8,014 nucleotides of DNA from Rhodobacterales bacterium (GCA_013298485.1 JAAFHS010000092.1:1-8014); one strand, 5' to 3'. Shown: positions 1-5,588, numbered from the stretch's first letter. Translations and numbers: made by a program. The notes: generated by a model from the sequence alone, not told the origin.

Positions 1-180
1 CGGCCCGCACAGGACCACGGCCCGGTGCGCGGTGGCAGCCAGCTCCGGCCACTCCTCAAATATCGCTTCCACCACGCCGCGCCCGGCGCGTTCCATCAGC
101 TCCAGCCCGGTCACCTCACCGCTGGCAATTGCTGCGGCCTCAACGCTGCGCATCTGGGCGGCGGTCAGCAGTTCAGTCAT
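1..180 (-). CDS. nnr: NAD(P)H-hydrate epimerase/dehydratase (YjeF/Nnr family), N-terminal fragment
   Basis: The first 60 codons read leftward from an ATG at 180-178 and run off the window edge, so the gene is partial. The N-terminus starts MTELLTAAQMRSVE, continues with GEVTGLELMERAG at residues 21-33 and ends in RAVVLCGP. This is the opening of the YjeF N-terminal (NnrE epimerase) domain, just before its usual GPGNNGGDG nucleotide-binding loop. In the family this domain epimerises damaged R-NAD(P)HX to the S form. In the bifunctional version a C-terminal kinase-like domain then dehydrates S-NAD(P)HX back to NAD(P)H. Whether that second domain is present cannot be seen here. An AAGG-type ribosome site lies about 8 bases before the ATG. 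The gene is divergent from glnB, an order I recall from other Rhodobacterales. The family call is confident from the short but characteristic N-terminus. Confidence 0.85.
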   Translation of the reverse strand, partial: MTELLTAAQMRSVEAAAIASGEVTGLELMERAGRGVVEAIFEEWPELAATAHRAVVLCGP

Positions 181-342
181 CGGATACCTTTTCTCATTCT
201 GCCTAATTCTGCATCACTTTGCCCAAACAGCACGCAAACCCCTTAATTTCGCGGACCCCGCAGAAGGCCCCTTCCCTGCCCCGATTGTCGCCCCCATAAG
301 ATCATGGTCAGACGGCAATCGAAACCCGGGGGGAGTCGGCCC
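181..342. other. Divergent nnr/glnB intergenic region, no clear promoter
   Basis: This 162-bp spacer separates leftward nnr from rightward glnB and must hold both promoters. I find no convincing sigma70 -35/-10 pair for glnB; TAAGAT at 297-302 is -10-like but lacks a -35. There is also no sigma54 TGGCAC-N5-TTGCA site. Visible structure is a tandem direct repeat ATTCTGC (196-202 and 206-212, 10-bp period) next to the nnr start. A small perfect dyad GAAGG-CC-CCTTC lies at 263-274. A weak core promoter would fit activator-dependent expression of glnB, as NtrC does in related bacteria, but I cannot point to an NtrC site. Confidence 0.4.
332..335 (+). promoter_or_regulatory. Ribosome binding site of glnB
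   Basis: GGAG lies 7 bases before the ATG at 343. It decides the start against an in-frame upstream ATG at 304, which would add 13 residues not found in PII proteins. Confidence 0.75.
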
Positions 343-681
343 ATGAAGAAGATCGAGGCGATCATCAAGCCTTTCAAGCTTGATGAGGTCAAGGAGGCCT
401 TGCAAGAGGCCGGCATTCAGGGCCTGTCCGTCACGGAAGTCAAAGGGTTCGGGCGCCAGAAGGGCCATACGGAACTTTACCGGGGTGCCGAATATGTGGT
501 CGATTTCCTGCCGAAGGTGAAGATCGAGGTCGTGCTGGCTGATGACATGGTGGATGCGGCCATTGCCGCCATCGTGGCTGCCGCGCGCACGGACAAGATC
601 GGTGACGGCAAGATTTTCGTCAGCACCGTTGAACAAGCCATTCGTATCCGCACCGGCGAGACCGGTGACGACGCGATCTAA
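343..681 (+). CDS. glnB: Nitrogen regulatory protein PII
   Basis: This is a complete 112-residue PII protein, the normal family length. It starts MKKIEAIIKPFKLDEVKEAL. The T-loop is intact, with Tyr51 in ELYRGAEYVVDF, the residue uridylylated by GlnD in proteobacteria. The C-terminal signature ARTDKIGDGKIFV at residues 81-93 supplies ATP-binding residues. In the cytoplasm PII forms a trimer that senses 2-oxoglutarate and ATP/ADP. It passes nitrogen status to the GlnE adenylyltransferase, the NtrB kinase and sometimes AmtB. The stop is 45 bases before the glnA start, so the two genes almost certainly form one operon. The Tyr51 T-loop and pairing with glnA favour GlnB over GlnK, which usually accompanies amtB. 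Confidence 0.97.
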   Translation: MKKIEAIIKPFKLDEVKEALQEAGIQGLSVTEVKGFGRQKGHTELYRGAEYVVDFLPKVKIEVVLADDMVDAAIAAIVAAARTDKIGDGKIFVSTVEQAIRIRTGETGDDAI

Positions 682-714
682 CCGGGCGGAAGCCCGCAAC
701 GAAACACCAACGCA

Positions 715-719
715 AAGGA
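715..719 (+). promoter_or_regulatory. Ribosome binding site of glnA
   Basis: AAGGA precedes a double ATG. The gap is 4 bases to the ATG at 724 and 7 bases to the ATG at 727, so the second fits better. The family N-terminus MSAVKNALK also favours 727. Confidence 0.65.
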
Positions 720-726
720 CAGCATG

Positions 727-2136
727 ATGAGCGCAGTCAAGAATGCTCTGAAACTGATGAAGGACGAAGAGGTCGAATATGTCGACATCCGCTTTACCGA
801 CCCAAAGGGCAAGCTGCAGCATGTGACGCTGGTGGCGGACCTTGTCGATGAGGATTTCTGGGAAGAAGGCTTCATGTTCGACGGCTCGTCCATCGCGGGC
901 TGGAAGTCGATCGATCAGTCGGACATGAAGCTGATCCCGGATCCGGCATCGGTTTATATCGACCCGTTCTATGCGGAAAAAACCATGTGCGTGCATTGCA
1001 ACGTGGTGGAGCCGGACACGGGCGAGGCCTATCCGCGCTGCCCGCGCCAGACGGCGCTGAAGGCGGAAGCCTACCTTAAATCTTCAGGCGTCGGTGATGC
1101 CGCGTATTTCGGGCCGGAAGCGGAGTTCTTCCTGTTCGACGACGTGCGCTATTCGATCACACCGCGCAAAGTGTCGTATGAGATTGATGCCGAGGCTGCT
1201 GCCTGGAACACCGACACCGTGACCGAAGGCGGTAACTATGGCCACCGCGCAGGGCACAAGGGCGGCTATTTCCCGGTCAACCCGGTGGATGAGGCGCAGG
1301 ATATCCGCGGCGAGATGCTGTCGACGATGAAGCGGATGGGCATCAAGGTCGACAAGCACCATCATGAGGTGGCGACCTGCCAGCACGAGCTGGGGATGAT
1401 CTTCGGGGGCCTCGTCGAACAGGCCGACAACATCCAGAAGTACAAATACGTGATCCACAACGTGGCGCATGCCTATGGCAAGACGGTCACCTTCATGCCG
1501 AAGCCGATGAAGGGCGATAACGGGTCGGGGATGCACGTGAACATGTCGATCTGGAAGGGCGGCAAGCCACTCTTCGCAGGCGACAAGTATGCGGACCTGA
1601 GCCAGGAGGCGCTGTGGTTCATCGGCGGCATCCTGAAGCATGCGAAGGCGCTGAACGCGCTGACGAACCCTGGCACCAACAGCTACAAACGCCTGATCCC
1701 GGGTTTTGAGGCGCCGGTGCTGCGCGCCTATTCGGCGCGGAACCGCTCTGGTTGCGTCCGTATCCCGTGGACCGAAAGCCCGAAGGCCAAGCGGGTTGAG
1801 GCGCGCTTCCCCGATCCGTCGGCGAACCCCTATCTGGCGTTTGCAGCATTGCTGATGGCGGGTCTGGACGGGATCAGGAACAAGATCGATCCCGGTCCTG
1901 CGTCAGACAAGGATCTGTATGATCTGCCGCCAGAAGAGCTGGCGGAAATCCCGACCGTTTGCGGCAGCTTGCGTGAGGCGCTCCAGGAGTTGGAGAAGGA
2001 TCATGCATTCCTGATGGTGGGCGATGTGTTCACCAAGGATCAGCTGGAAGGCTACATGGCGCTGAAGTGGGAAGAGGTTTATGCCTATGAACACACGCCG
2101 CATCCGATTGAATATCAGATGTATTATTCCTGCTGA
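727..2136 (+). CDS. glnA: Type I glutamine synthetase (GSI)
   Basis: This is a 469-residue GSI-beta type glutamine synthetase of full family length. It makes glutamine from glutamate, ammonia and ATP in the cytoplasm as a dodecamer. Visible landmarks are FDGSSIAGW at 51-59, the metal-binding FGPEAEFFLF at 128-137 and the ATP-site signature NGSGMHVN at 265-272. PGTNSYKRL at 315-323, the catalytic-loop NRSGCVRIP at 339-347 and RFPDPSANPYLAFAA at 360-374 follow. The adenylylation tyrosine is Tyr398 in DKDLYDLPPEE, so the enzyme should be switched off by GlnE in a PII-dependent way. It follows glnB by 45 bases in an operon. The ATG at 724 is an equally legal start adding one Met; ribosome-site spacing favours 727. 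A strong terminator closes the operon. Nothing is missing or unusual. Confidence 0.98.
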   Translation: MSAVKNALKLMKDEEVEYVDIRFTDPKGKLQHVTLVADLVDEDFWEEGFMFDGSSIAGWKSIDQSDMKLIPDPASVYIDPFYAEKTMCVHCNVVEPDTGEAYPRCPRQTALKAEAYLKSSGVGDAAYFGPEAEFFLFDDVRYSITPRKVSYEIDAEAAAWNTDTVTEGGNYGHRAGHKGGYFPVNPVDEAQDIRGEMLSTMKRMGIKVDKHHHEVATCQHELGMIFGGLVEQADNIQKYKYVIHNVAHAYGKTVTFMPKPMKGDNGSGMHVNMSIWKGGKPLFAGDKYADLSQEALWFIGGILKHAKALNALTNPGTNSYKRLIPGFEAPVLRAYSARNRSGCVRIPWTESPKAKRVEARFPDPSANPYLAFAALLMAGLDGIRNKIDPGPASDKDLYDLPPEELAEIPTVCGSLREALQELEKDHAFLMVGDVFTKDQLEGYMALKWEEVYAYEHTPHPIEYQMYYSC

Positions 2137-2141
2137 GGGAT

Positions 2142-2161
2142 GATGGGCAGAATTGCCCATC
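2142..2161. repeat. REP-like palindrome downstream of glnA
   Basis: Arms GATGGGCA (2142-2149) and TGCCCATC (2154-2161) pair perfectly around a 4-base loop, 5 bases after the glnA stop. Read leftward with its flank it gives CGTAGGATGGGCA followed by the complementary arm. From memory this resembles short GTAGGRTGGGCA-type palindromes that recur in gene spacers of many proteobacteria. Only one copy lies in this window, so being a genome-wide repeat is inference. Confidence 0.4.
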
Positions 2162-2181
2162 CTACGAATGACATGTCACGG

Positions 2182-2210
2182 AAAGGGCACCTGCGAAGGT
2201 GCCCTTTTTT
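2182..2210 (+). terminator. Rho-independent terminator of glnBA
   Basis: An 11-bp perfect stem (AAAGGGCACCT at 2182-2192 with AGGTGCCCTTT at 2197-2207) is closed by a GCGA tetraloop of the GNRA class. It runs into six T residues at 2205-2210. It sits 45 bases after the glnA stop. In the leftward direction the stem is followed only by CCCTTTCC, so it is a weaker terminator for transcripts coming the other way. Confidence 0.92.
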
Positions 2211-2325
2211 ATTGAAATTGACGGCTGTCAATTTTCAGCTTTTCCATTATAAAACAGATATATAACGTTTCAAAAAGGGGCAAAATCAACACCTTGGTAA
2301 CCTTTCGGGACCGCCTTGACCCTGT
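2211..2325. other. AT-rich convergent spacer between glnA terminator and DUF3445 gene
   Basis: About 115 bases of markedly AT-rich DNA in a GC-rich window. It holds an 8-bp inverted repeat (AAATTGAC at 2215-2222, GTCAATTT at 2227-2234, GGCT loop) and the leftward promoter-like sequence listed separately. No open reading frame is credible. A compound dyad of GCCTTG (2313-2318)/CAAGGC (2335-2340) around CCCTG (2320-2324)/CAGGG (2327-2331) straddles the end of the DUF3445 gene. It has no T-run, so it is at best a weak transcription end. Confidence 0.5.
2246..2273 (-). promoter_or_regulatory. Near-consensus sigma70 promoter-like sequence, leftward
   Basis: Read on the minus strand, TTGAAA (2273-2268) and TATAAT (2251-2246) are separated by 16 bases. 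That is 5/6 and 6/6 matches to the sigma70 consensus. Initiation would fall near 2239 and run leftward through the inverted repeat at 2215-2234, the reverse of the glnA terminator hairpin and the REP-like dyad, antisense to the glnA 3' end. No protein gene lies downstream. In AT-rich spacers such matches also arise by chance, so activity is unproven. Confidence 0.4.
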
Positions 2326-3105
2326 TCAGGGATGCAAGGCCAGAATGGCGGCCTCTGCGTCGGCGGCCAGTGTGCTGCGCCGCACGACATAGGTGTGGAT
2401 CGTGAAAACCACCGCGCGGGTTCCGGGCAGACGCAGCAGACACTGGCGTTCGGAGCGGACATAGGTCTTGGCCACCGGGCGCGCACGGCGGGCCCCTTCA
2501 AGCCGGGGTTGATGCAACGTCGGGTCATCGTAAAGCAGGGAATTGCCGCGCCAGAGCGGCTGTTCCACGCGGATAGCGTTGAACATGCGCTGGACCGAGG
2601 TCTGGATACGGTCGTCGTAACTGGGCACTGGCGTGTGAATGCCTGACAGAGGCCGCCCGATTTTCTGGGCAAGGCTCCAACTGGCGGGAAAGCATAGGAT
2701 GGCGCCCATGAGGACATGTTCATCGCCCTGCTGCTGCAGGATGCAGAGATCTTCCTGCACCAGGCGACCAAGGGTCAGGAGGGGTGCCGCAGGATCAAGT
2801 GGCACCGTGACCCCGTCGGGCCGCGTGCCTTGGGTAGGGCCGATCCGATAACCGGGCTGGCTGGCAAGCCGGGCGAGGACAAGGGCATAAAGCTCATCCG
2901 CTGCGGCCTGCCCGTCGGGCAACAGGGCATGCACGGCGACGGGATCATCGGCGATCAGACGGTCACGGAGCGCCATCTGACCGGCAAAGGCATCATCCAC
3001 GCGCAACCATTCGTCGCCATCAAGCGGCAGGACGCCGGGCAGACGGCTGGTGCGCGGGTCCATCCATGGGGCGAAGGGCAGATGCGATTGCAGGATGATG
3101 GTCAT
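2326..3105 (-). CDS. DUF3445 / HODM-alpha-like heme-dependent oxidative N-demethylase family protein
   Basis: This 259-residue protein carries the DUF3445 (HODM alpha-subunit-like) pattern. The N-terminus has PFAPWMDPRTSRLPGVLPL at 10-28. Next come QEDLCILQQ at 117-125, then FPASWSLAQKIGRPLSGIH at 139-157 followed by TPVP. The stretch RMFNAIRVEQPLWRGNSLL at 173-191 leads into LHQPR, and RLPGTRAVVFTIHTY at 225-239 closes the domain. Family members bind heme in a PAS-like fold. Characterised relatives act with partner subunits to demethylate secondary amines such as dimethylamine, giving formaldehyde and a smaller amine. None of those partners (reductase, ferredoxin-like or folate-linked subunits) is in the window, so its substrate is unknown. 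No signal peptide or membrane segment is seen, so it should be cytoplasmic. No ribosome site precedes the ATG, but the conserved PFAPW segment needs this start or a very close one. It is divergent from dddP and convergent with glnA. Confidence 0.85.
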   Translation of the reverse strand: MTIILQSHLPFAPWMDPRTSRLPGVLPLDGDEWLRVDDAFAGQMALRDRLIADDPVAVHALLPDGQAAADELYALVLARLASQPGYRIGPTQGTRPDGVTVPLDPAAPLLTLGRLVQEDLCILQQQGDEHVLMGAILCFPASWSLAQKIGRPLSGIHTPVPSYDDRIQTSVQRMFNAIRVEQPLWRGNSLLYDDPTLHQPRLEGARRARPVAKTYVRSERQCLLRLPGTRAVVFTIHTYVVRRSTLAADAEAAILALHP

Positions 3106-3129
3106 GCGGTTTGTCTAAAGCGGTTTGTC
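3106..3129. repeat. 10-bp direct repeat before the DUF3445 start
   Basis: GCGGTTTGTC occurs at 3106-3115 and again at 3120-3129 with a 14-bp period. One copy abuts the DUF3445 start codon and the other lies within the promoter spacer. They could be tandem regulator half-sites or a chance duplication. Confidence 0.45.
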
Positions 3130-3140
3130 GCGAATGTGAA
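3112..3140 (-). promoter_or_regulatory. Candidate promoter of the DUF3445 gene
   Basis: On the minus strand TTCACA (3140-3135) and TAGACA (3117-3112) are separated by 17 bases. The -35 matches 5/6 and the -10 only 3/6. The -10 ends 6 bases before the ATG, so initiation would fall on or next to the start codon. The mRNA would then be leaderless, which agrees with the missing ribosome site. The -35 lies inside the palindrome at 3133-3147. Confidence 0.35.
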
Positions 3141-3147
3141 TCACATT
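3133..3147. promoter_or_regulatory. Perfect 15-bp palindrome, candidate operator between DUF3445 gene and dddP
   Basis: AATGTGA (3133-3139) and TCACATT (3141-3147) are exact inverted repeats around one central A. The TGTGA/TCACA arms resemble a CRP half-site pair but with 1 rather than 6 bases between them. A compact TGT-N-ACA-type dyad is closer to GntR-family operators. It overlaps the candidate -35 of the DUF3445 gene and lies 207 bases upstream of the dddP start, so one regulator could act on both genes. Which regulator binds is unknown. Confidence 0.5.
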
Positions 3148-3217
3148 GGTGCAGCGAGGTAAAGTGCCGACAAGGCACGCCCTCACACCCGGGGGGACCG
3201 TGGCCGTTCTGCACGCT

Positions 3218-3243
3218 GGGGCACGGGGCTGCGGGGCCACGGG
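3218..3243 (+). other. Putative G-quadruplex motif in the dddP leader region
   Basis: Four G-runs on the coding strand are spaced GGGG-CAC-GGGG-CTGC-GGGG-CCAC-GGG, which fits the canonical G3+N1-7 pattern. It ends about 110 bases before the dddP start codon. Folding in vivo is not shown, and high local GC raises the odds of a chance match. Confidence 0.45.
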
Positions 3244-3343
3244 CAGGATCGCGCGCCGGATGATGACCGCCATTTGCGACGCAGGCAGGGTCGGCGGCAG
3301 GCAAGCCTGGCGGGCAAAATGGCGAGACGCTTTGGGCCATCAC

Positions 3344-3348
3344 GGAGG
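3344..3348 (+). promoter_or_regulatory. Ribosome binding site of dddP
   Basis: GGAGG lies 6 bases before the ATG at 3355. It settles the start against an in-frame ATG at 3274, which would prepend 27 Arg-rich residues unknown in DddP. Confidence 0.85.
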
Positions 3349-3354
3349 CACCCG

Positions 3355-4695
3355 ATGGACCAGCCTTATGCAACGCGACGCAAGATCGACCCCACGCGGG
3401 GGGCGGTGCTGGGGGATGGGACACCCAACGACAATGACCGGGTGGAAATCGGGCCAACGCAACTGGCGTTTGGGGAATGGGCGGCGGCGGGGCTGGTGTT
3501 GCCGGACCTTGCGGCGATGCGGGAGTATCGTTGGCGGCGGCTGACGCAGGCGCTGGTGGACCGTGATATCGGCGGGCTTTTGATGTTCGATCCGTTGAAC
3601 ATCCGCTATGCGACGGACACGACGAACATGCAGCTGTGGAACAGCCATAACCCGTTCCGGGCCTGCCTTCTGTGCGCGGACGGGCATATGGTGATGTGGG
3701 AATACAAGAACGCGCCTTTCCTTGTGTCTTTCAATCCAAGGGTCAAGGAACTGCGGTCGGGGGCTGCGTTTTTCTACAATACCAATGGGGACAACACGGA
3801 ACAGGATGCGCGGTCCTTTGCGGCACAGGTCACGGAAGTGATGCGGGCGCATGCGGGCACCAACATGCGCATCGCGGTGGACAAGATCATGGTGCACGGG
3901 TTGCGGGCACTGGAGCGGGCCGGGTTTGAGGTGCTGGAGGGCGAGGTTGTCACCGAACGCATGCGGGCGGTGAAGGGGCCGGATGAGATACTGGCGATGC
4001 GCTGCGCGCATCATGCCTGTGAAGCGGCGATTGCCGAGATGGAAGTGGCGGCGCGGGAGGGCGTGCCACGGGGCAACATGTCAGAGGATGATGTCTGGGC
4101 GCATCTGCATGCGGGCAATATCCGGCGCGGGGGTGAGTGGATCGAGACGCGGCTGCTGGCATCCGGGCCGCGCACGAACCCGTGGTTCAAGGAATGCGGG
4201 CCACGGATCATCCAGAATAACGAGATCGTGGCGTTTGATACGGATCTGATCGGGGCTTACGGCTTCTGCATTGATATCTCGCGCACCTGGTGGATCGGCG
4301 ATCGGCATCCGCGCGCGGATATGGTGGCGGCGATGCAGCATGCGCGGGACCATATCGCGGTGAACATGGGGCTGTTGAAACCGGGGGTGACGATCCGGGA
4401 ACTGGTGCATCGCGGGCATGTGCTGGATGCGCAATATGACCGGCAGAAATATTCCTGCCGGATGCACGGGGTGGGGCTGTGCGATGAATGGCCCTATGTT
4501 CCCTATCCCGACGGGTGGGCGGAAGGCGCATTCGATGCGGCGCTGGAGCCGGGGATGGTGCTGTGCGTGGAGGCGCTGGTCAGCCCTGAGGGCGGGGATT
4601 TTTCGATCAAGCTGGAAGAACAGGTGCTGATCACGGAGACCGGGCATGAGAACCTGACGACATACCCGTTTGATAAAGGCTTGATGGGCGGCTAA
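3355..4695 (+). CDS. dddP: DMSP lyase DddP (M24 peptidase-like)
   Basis: This 446-residue protein matches the family length. DddP cleaves dimethylsulfoniopropionate to dimethyl sulfide, acrylate and a proton in the cytoplasm. The N-terminus (RKIDPTRGAVLGDGTPNDN at 9-27) and LLMFDPLNIRYATDTTNMQ at 75-93 are DddP hallmarks. The C-terminal pita-bread fold has Asp295, Asp297 and Asp307 in AFDTDLIGAYGFCIDISR, His371 in MHGVGLCDEWP, Glu406 in VLCVEA and Glu421 in IKLEEQV. I recall these as the six di-metal (iron) ligands of the Ruegeria lacuscaerulensis enzyme, with identical numbering. The recalled catalytic base Asp377 and the active-site Trp95 and Tyr366 are also present. The ASGPRTNPWFKECGPR stretch (269-284) is also typical of DddP. 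A plain Xaa-Pro peptidase is the alternative, but these features argue against it. No other ddd, dmd or acrylate genes are in view. The neighbours are a divergent DUF3445 gene and a convergent EEP gene. Confidence 0.95.
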   Translation: MDQPYATRRKIDPTRGAVLGDGTPNDNDRVEIGPTQLAFGEWAAAGLVLPDLAAMREYRWRRLTQALVDRDIGGLLMFDPLNIRYATDTTNMQLWNSHNPFRACLLCADGHMVMWEYKNAPFLVSFNPRVKELRSGAAFFYNTNGDNTEQDARSFAAQVTEVMRAHAGTNMRIAVDKIMVHGLRALERAGFEVLEGEVVTERMRAVKGPDEILAMRCAHHACEAAIAEMEVAAREGVPRGNMSEDDVWAHLHAGNIRRGGEWIETRLLASGPRTNPWFKECGPRIIQNNEIVAFDTDLIGAYGFCIDISRTWWIGDRHPRADMVAAMQHARDHIAVNMGLLKPGVTIRELVHRGHVLDAQYDRQKYSCRMHGVGLCDEWPYVPYPDGWAEGAFDAALEPGMVLCVEALVSPEGGDFSIKLEEQVLITETGHENLTTYPFDKGLMGG

Positions 4696-5588
4696 AGGTC
4701 AGCCAGCAGGCCGTGGTGATCGGAGCCTGCCAGCGGGCGCAGGGTTATGCTGCCGCCCTTTGGCCCCATGACATGATCGATGGGCAGCGGGGCGAGGGGG
4801 CCAAAGCCGGGCCATGTGCCCTGCGCGGGGCCAGCCTCCACCGTGCGGCTGGCGGCGGTGAAGCGGTGGAGCGTGTGCGACCAGGGGACCATGTTGAAAT
4901 CCCCGGCGATGACCATGGGACCGTCGAGGCGTTCGAGTAACGGGATCAGGGCATCGACCTGGGCCGCCTGCGCGAAGGGCCAGGGCCAGTGCAGATGGAT
5001 GGACACGATCCAGAGAGGCCCGTCCGGCCCGGTGACCTGCATGGCAGAAAGGCCGGGTTCGCAGATTTGGGCGGCGGTCGTGGGCGGCAGGTGCGTGGCG
5101 ATGGCGGTACCGCCCACGGCCTTGAAAGGACATTGCATCTGATAGGGCAGGATATCGGCGAGGGCGTCCAGCAGGGGGCGGTTGCGGTCTGACACCTCTT
5201 GCAGGGTCAGGACGGCGGGGTTTGCGGTGCGGATATCGGCCTGCAGGGCGGCAAGGTCATCATTGATGAACAGCATGTTCTTCTGGTACAGGGTGATCCC
5301 CTGACCCGCAGGCGGGGTCATTGTGGAGGCCAGCATGATGGGAAGGCCCGCAACACCCGCGAGGATCGCCATGACGCCGGCAAGGCGGCGGCGGCCAAGG
5401 GCCCAGATGCCAAGGGACAGGATTGCGGCGGCAGAGGCGATCTGGGGGCGGAAGACGGCAAAGCTGTCACCGGCGGGGTGGAAGGCCCCGGTATAGCCGA
5501 GCGCGAGCAGCAGGATCACCCCCCCGGCGGCAACCGTCAGACAGAAGCGCAGGAAACGTTTCAGAACACCCATCCCTGGCAACCCCAT
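4692..5588 (-). CDS. Membrane-anchored endonuclease/exonuclease/phosphatase (EEP) family protein
   Basis: This 298-residue protein has a hydrophobic N-terminal third and an EEP domain. Three likely membrane segments lie near residues 13-31, 48-65 and 68-89, so the catalytic domain (about 98-298) probably faces the periplasm. EEP landmarks are YQKN at 101-104 (metal-side Asn104), TLQE at 128-131 (Glu131), SIHLHWP at 196-202, AGDFN at 228-232, IDHV at 270-273 and GSDHHG at 288-293. These fit a Mg-dependent phosphodiesterase or phosphatase; the substrate (nucleic acid, phospholipid or inositol phosphate) cannot be told. The start is uncertain: the ATG at 5588 has no good ribosome site and the in-frame ATG at 5573 is possible. 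Its TAG stop shares bases with the dddP TAA stop, with no terminator between them. An exported-protein gene lies upstream on the same strand. Confidence 0.85.
   Translation of the reverse strand: MGLPGMGVLKRFLRFCLTVAAGGVILLLALGYTGAFHPAGDSFAVFRPQIASAAAILSLGIWALGRRRLAGVMAILAGVAGLPIMLASTMTPPAGQGITLYQKNMLFINDDLAALQADIRTANPAVLTLQEVSDRNRPLLDALADILPYQMQCPFKAVGGTAIATHLPPTTAAQICEPGLSAMQVTGPDGPLWIVSIHLHWPWPFAQAAQVDALIPLLERLDGPMVIAGDFNMVPWSHTLHRFTAASRTVEAGPAQGTWPGFGPLAPLPIDHVMGPKGGSITLRPLAGSDHHGLLADL

Larger units (their letters stand above)
3148..3354 (+). other. dddP upstream region
   Basis: About 200 very GC-rich bases with no credible gene; open frames here are Arg/Gly-rich composition effects. I see a small hairpin GTGCC (3164-3168)/GGCAC (3174-3178), a G-quadruplex motif at 3218-3243 and the dddP ribosome site. 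A -10-like TAAAGT at 3160-3165 has no matching -35, so the dddP promoter is not identified. If transcription starts near the palindrome the mRNA would have a long structured leader. Confidence 0.4.

Noticed and set aside
181..342. NtrC or sigma54 sites controlling glnB
   Set aside because: No TGGCAC-N5-TTGCA element and no convincing NtrC dyad could be found by eye, so none is called.
214..996. 260-codon leftward frame opposite glnB and the start of glnA
   Set aside because: Shadow of two unmistakable genes; composition is typical of antisense reading of GC-rich coding DNA.
2218..2266. Rightward promoter from TTGACG (2218) with TATAAA (2248) or TATAAC (2261)
   Set aside because: The spacers are 24 bases or more, and no rightward gene lies downstream.
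3274..3354. 27-residue N-terminal extension of DddP from an upstream ATG
   Set aside because: The extension is Arg-rich noise; GGAGG 6 bases before the ATG at 3355 and the family N-terminus fix the start there.
3146..3544. 132-codon rightward open frame between the DUF3445 gene and dddP
   Set aside because: It is Arg/Gly-rich, resembles no family I know, overlaps 190 bases of dddP in another frame and has no ribosome site.
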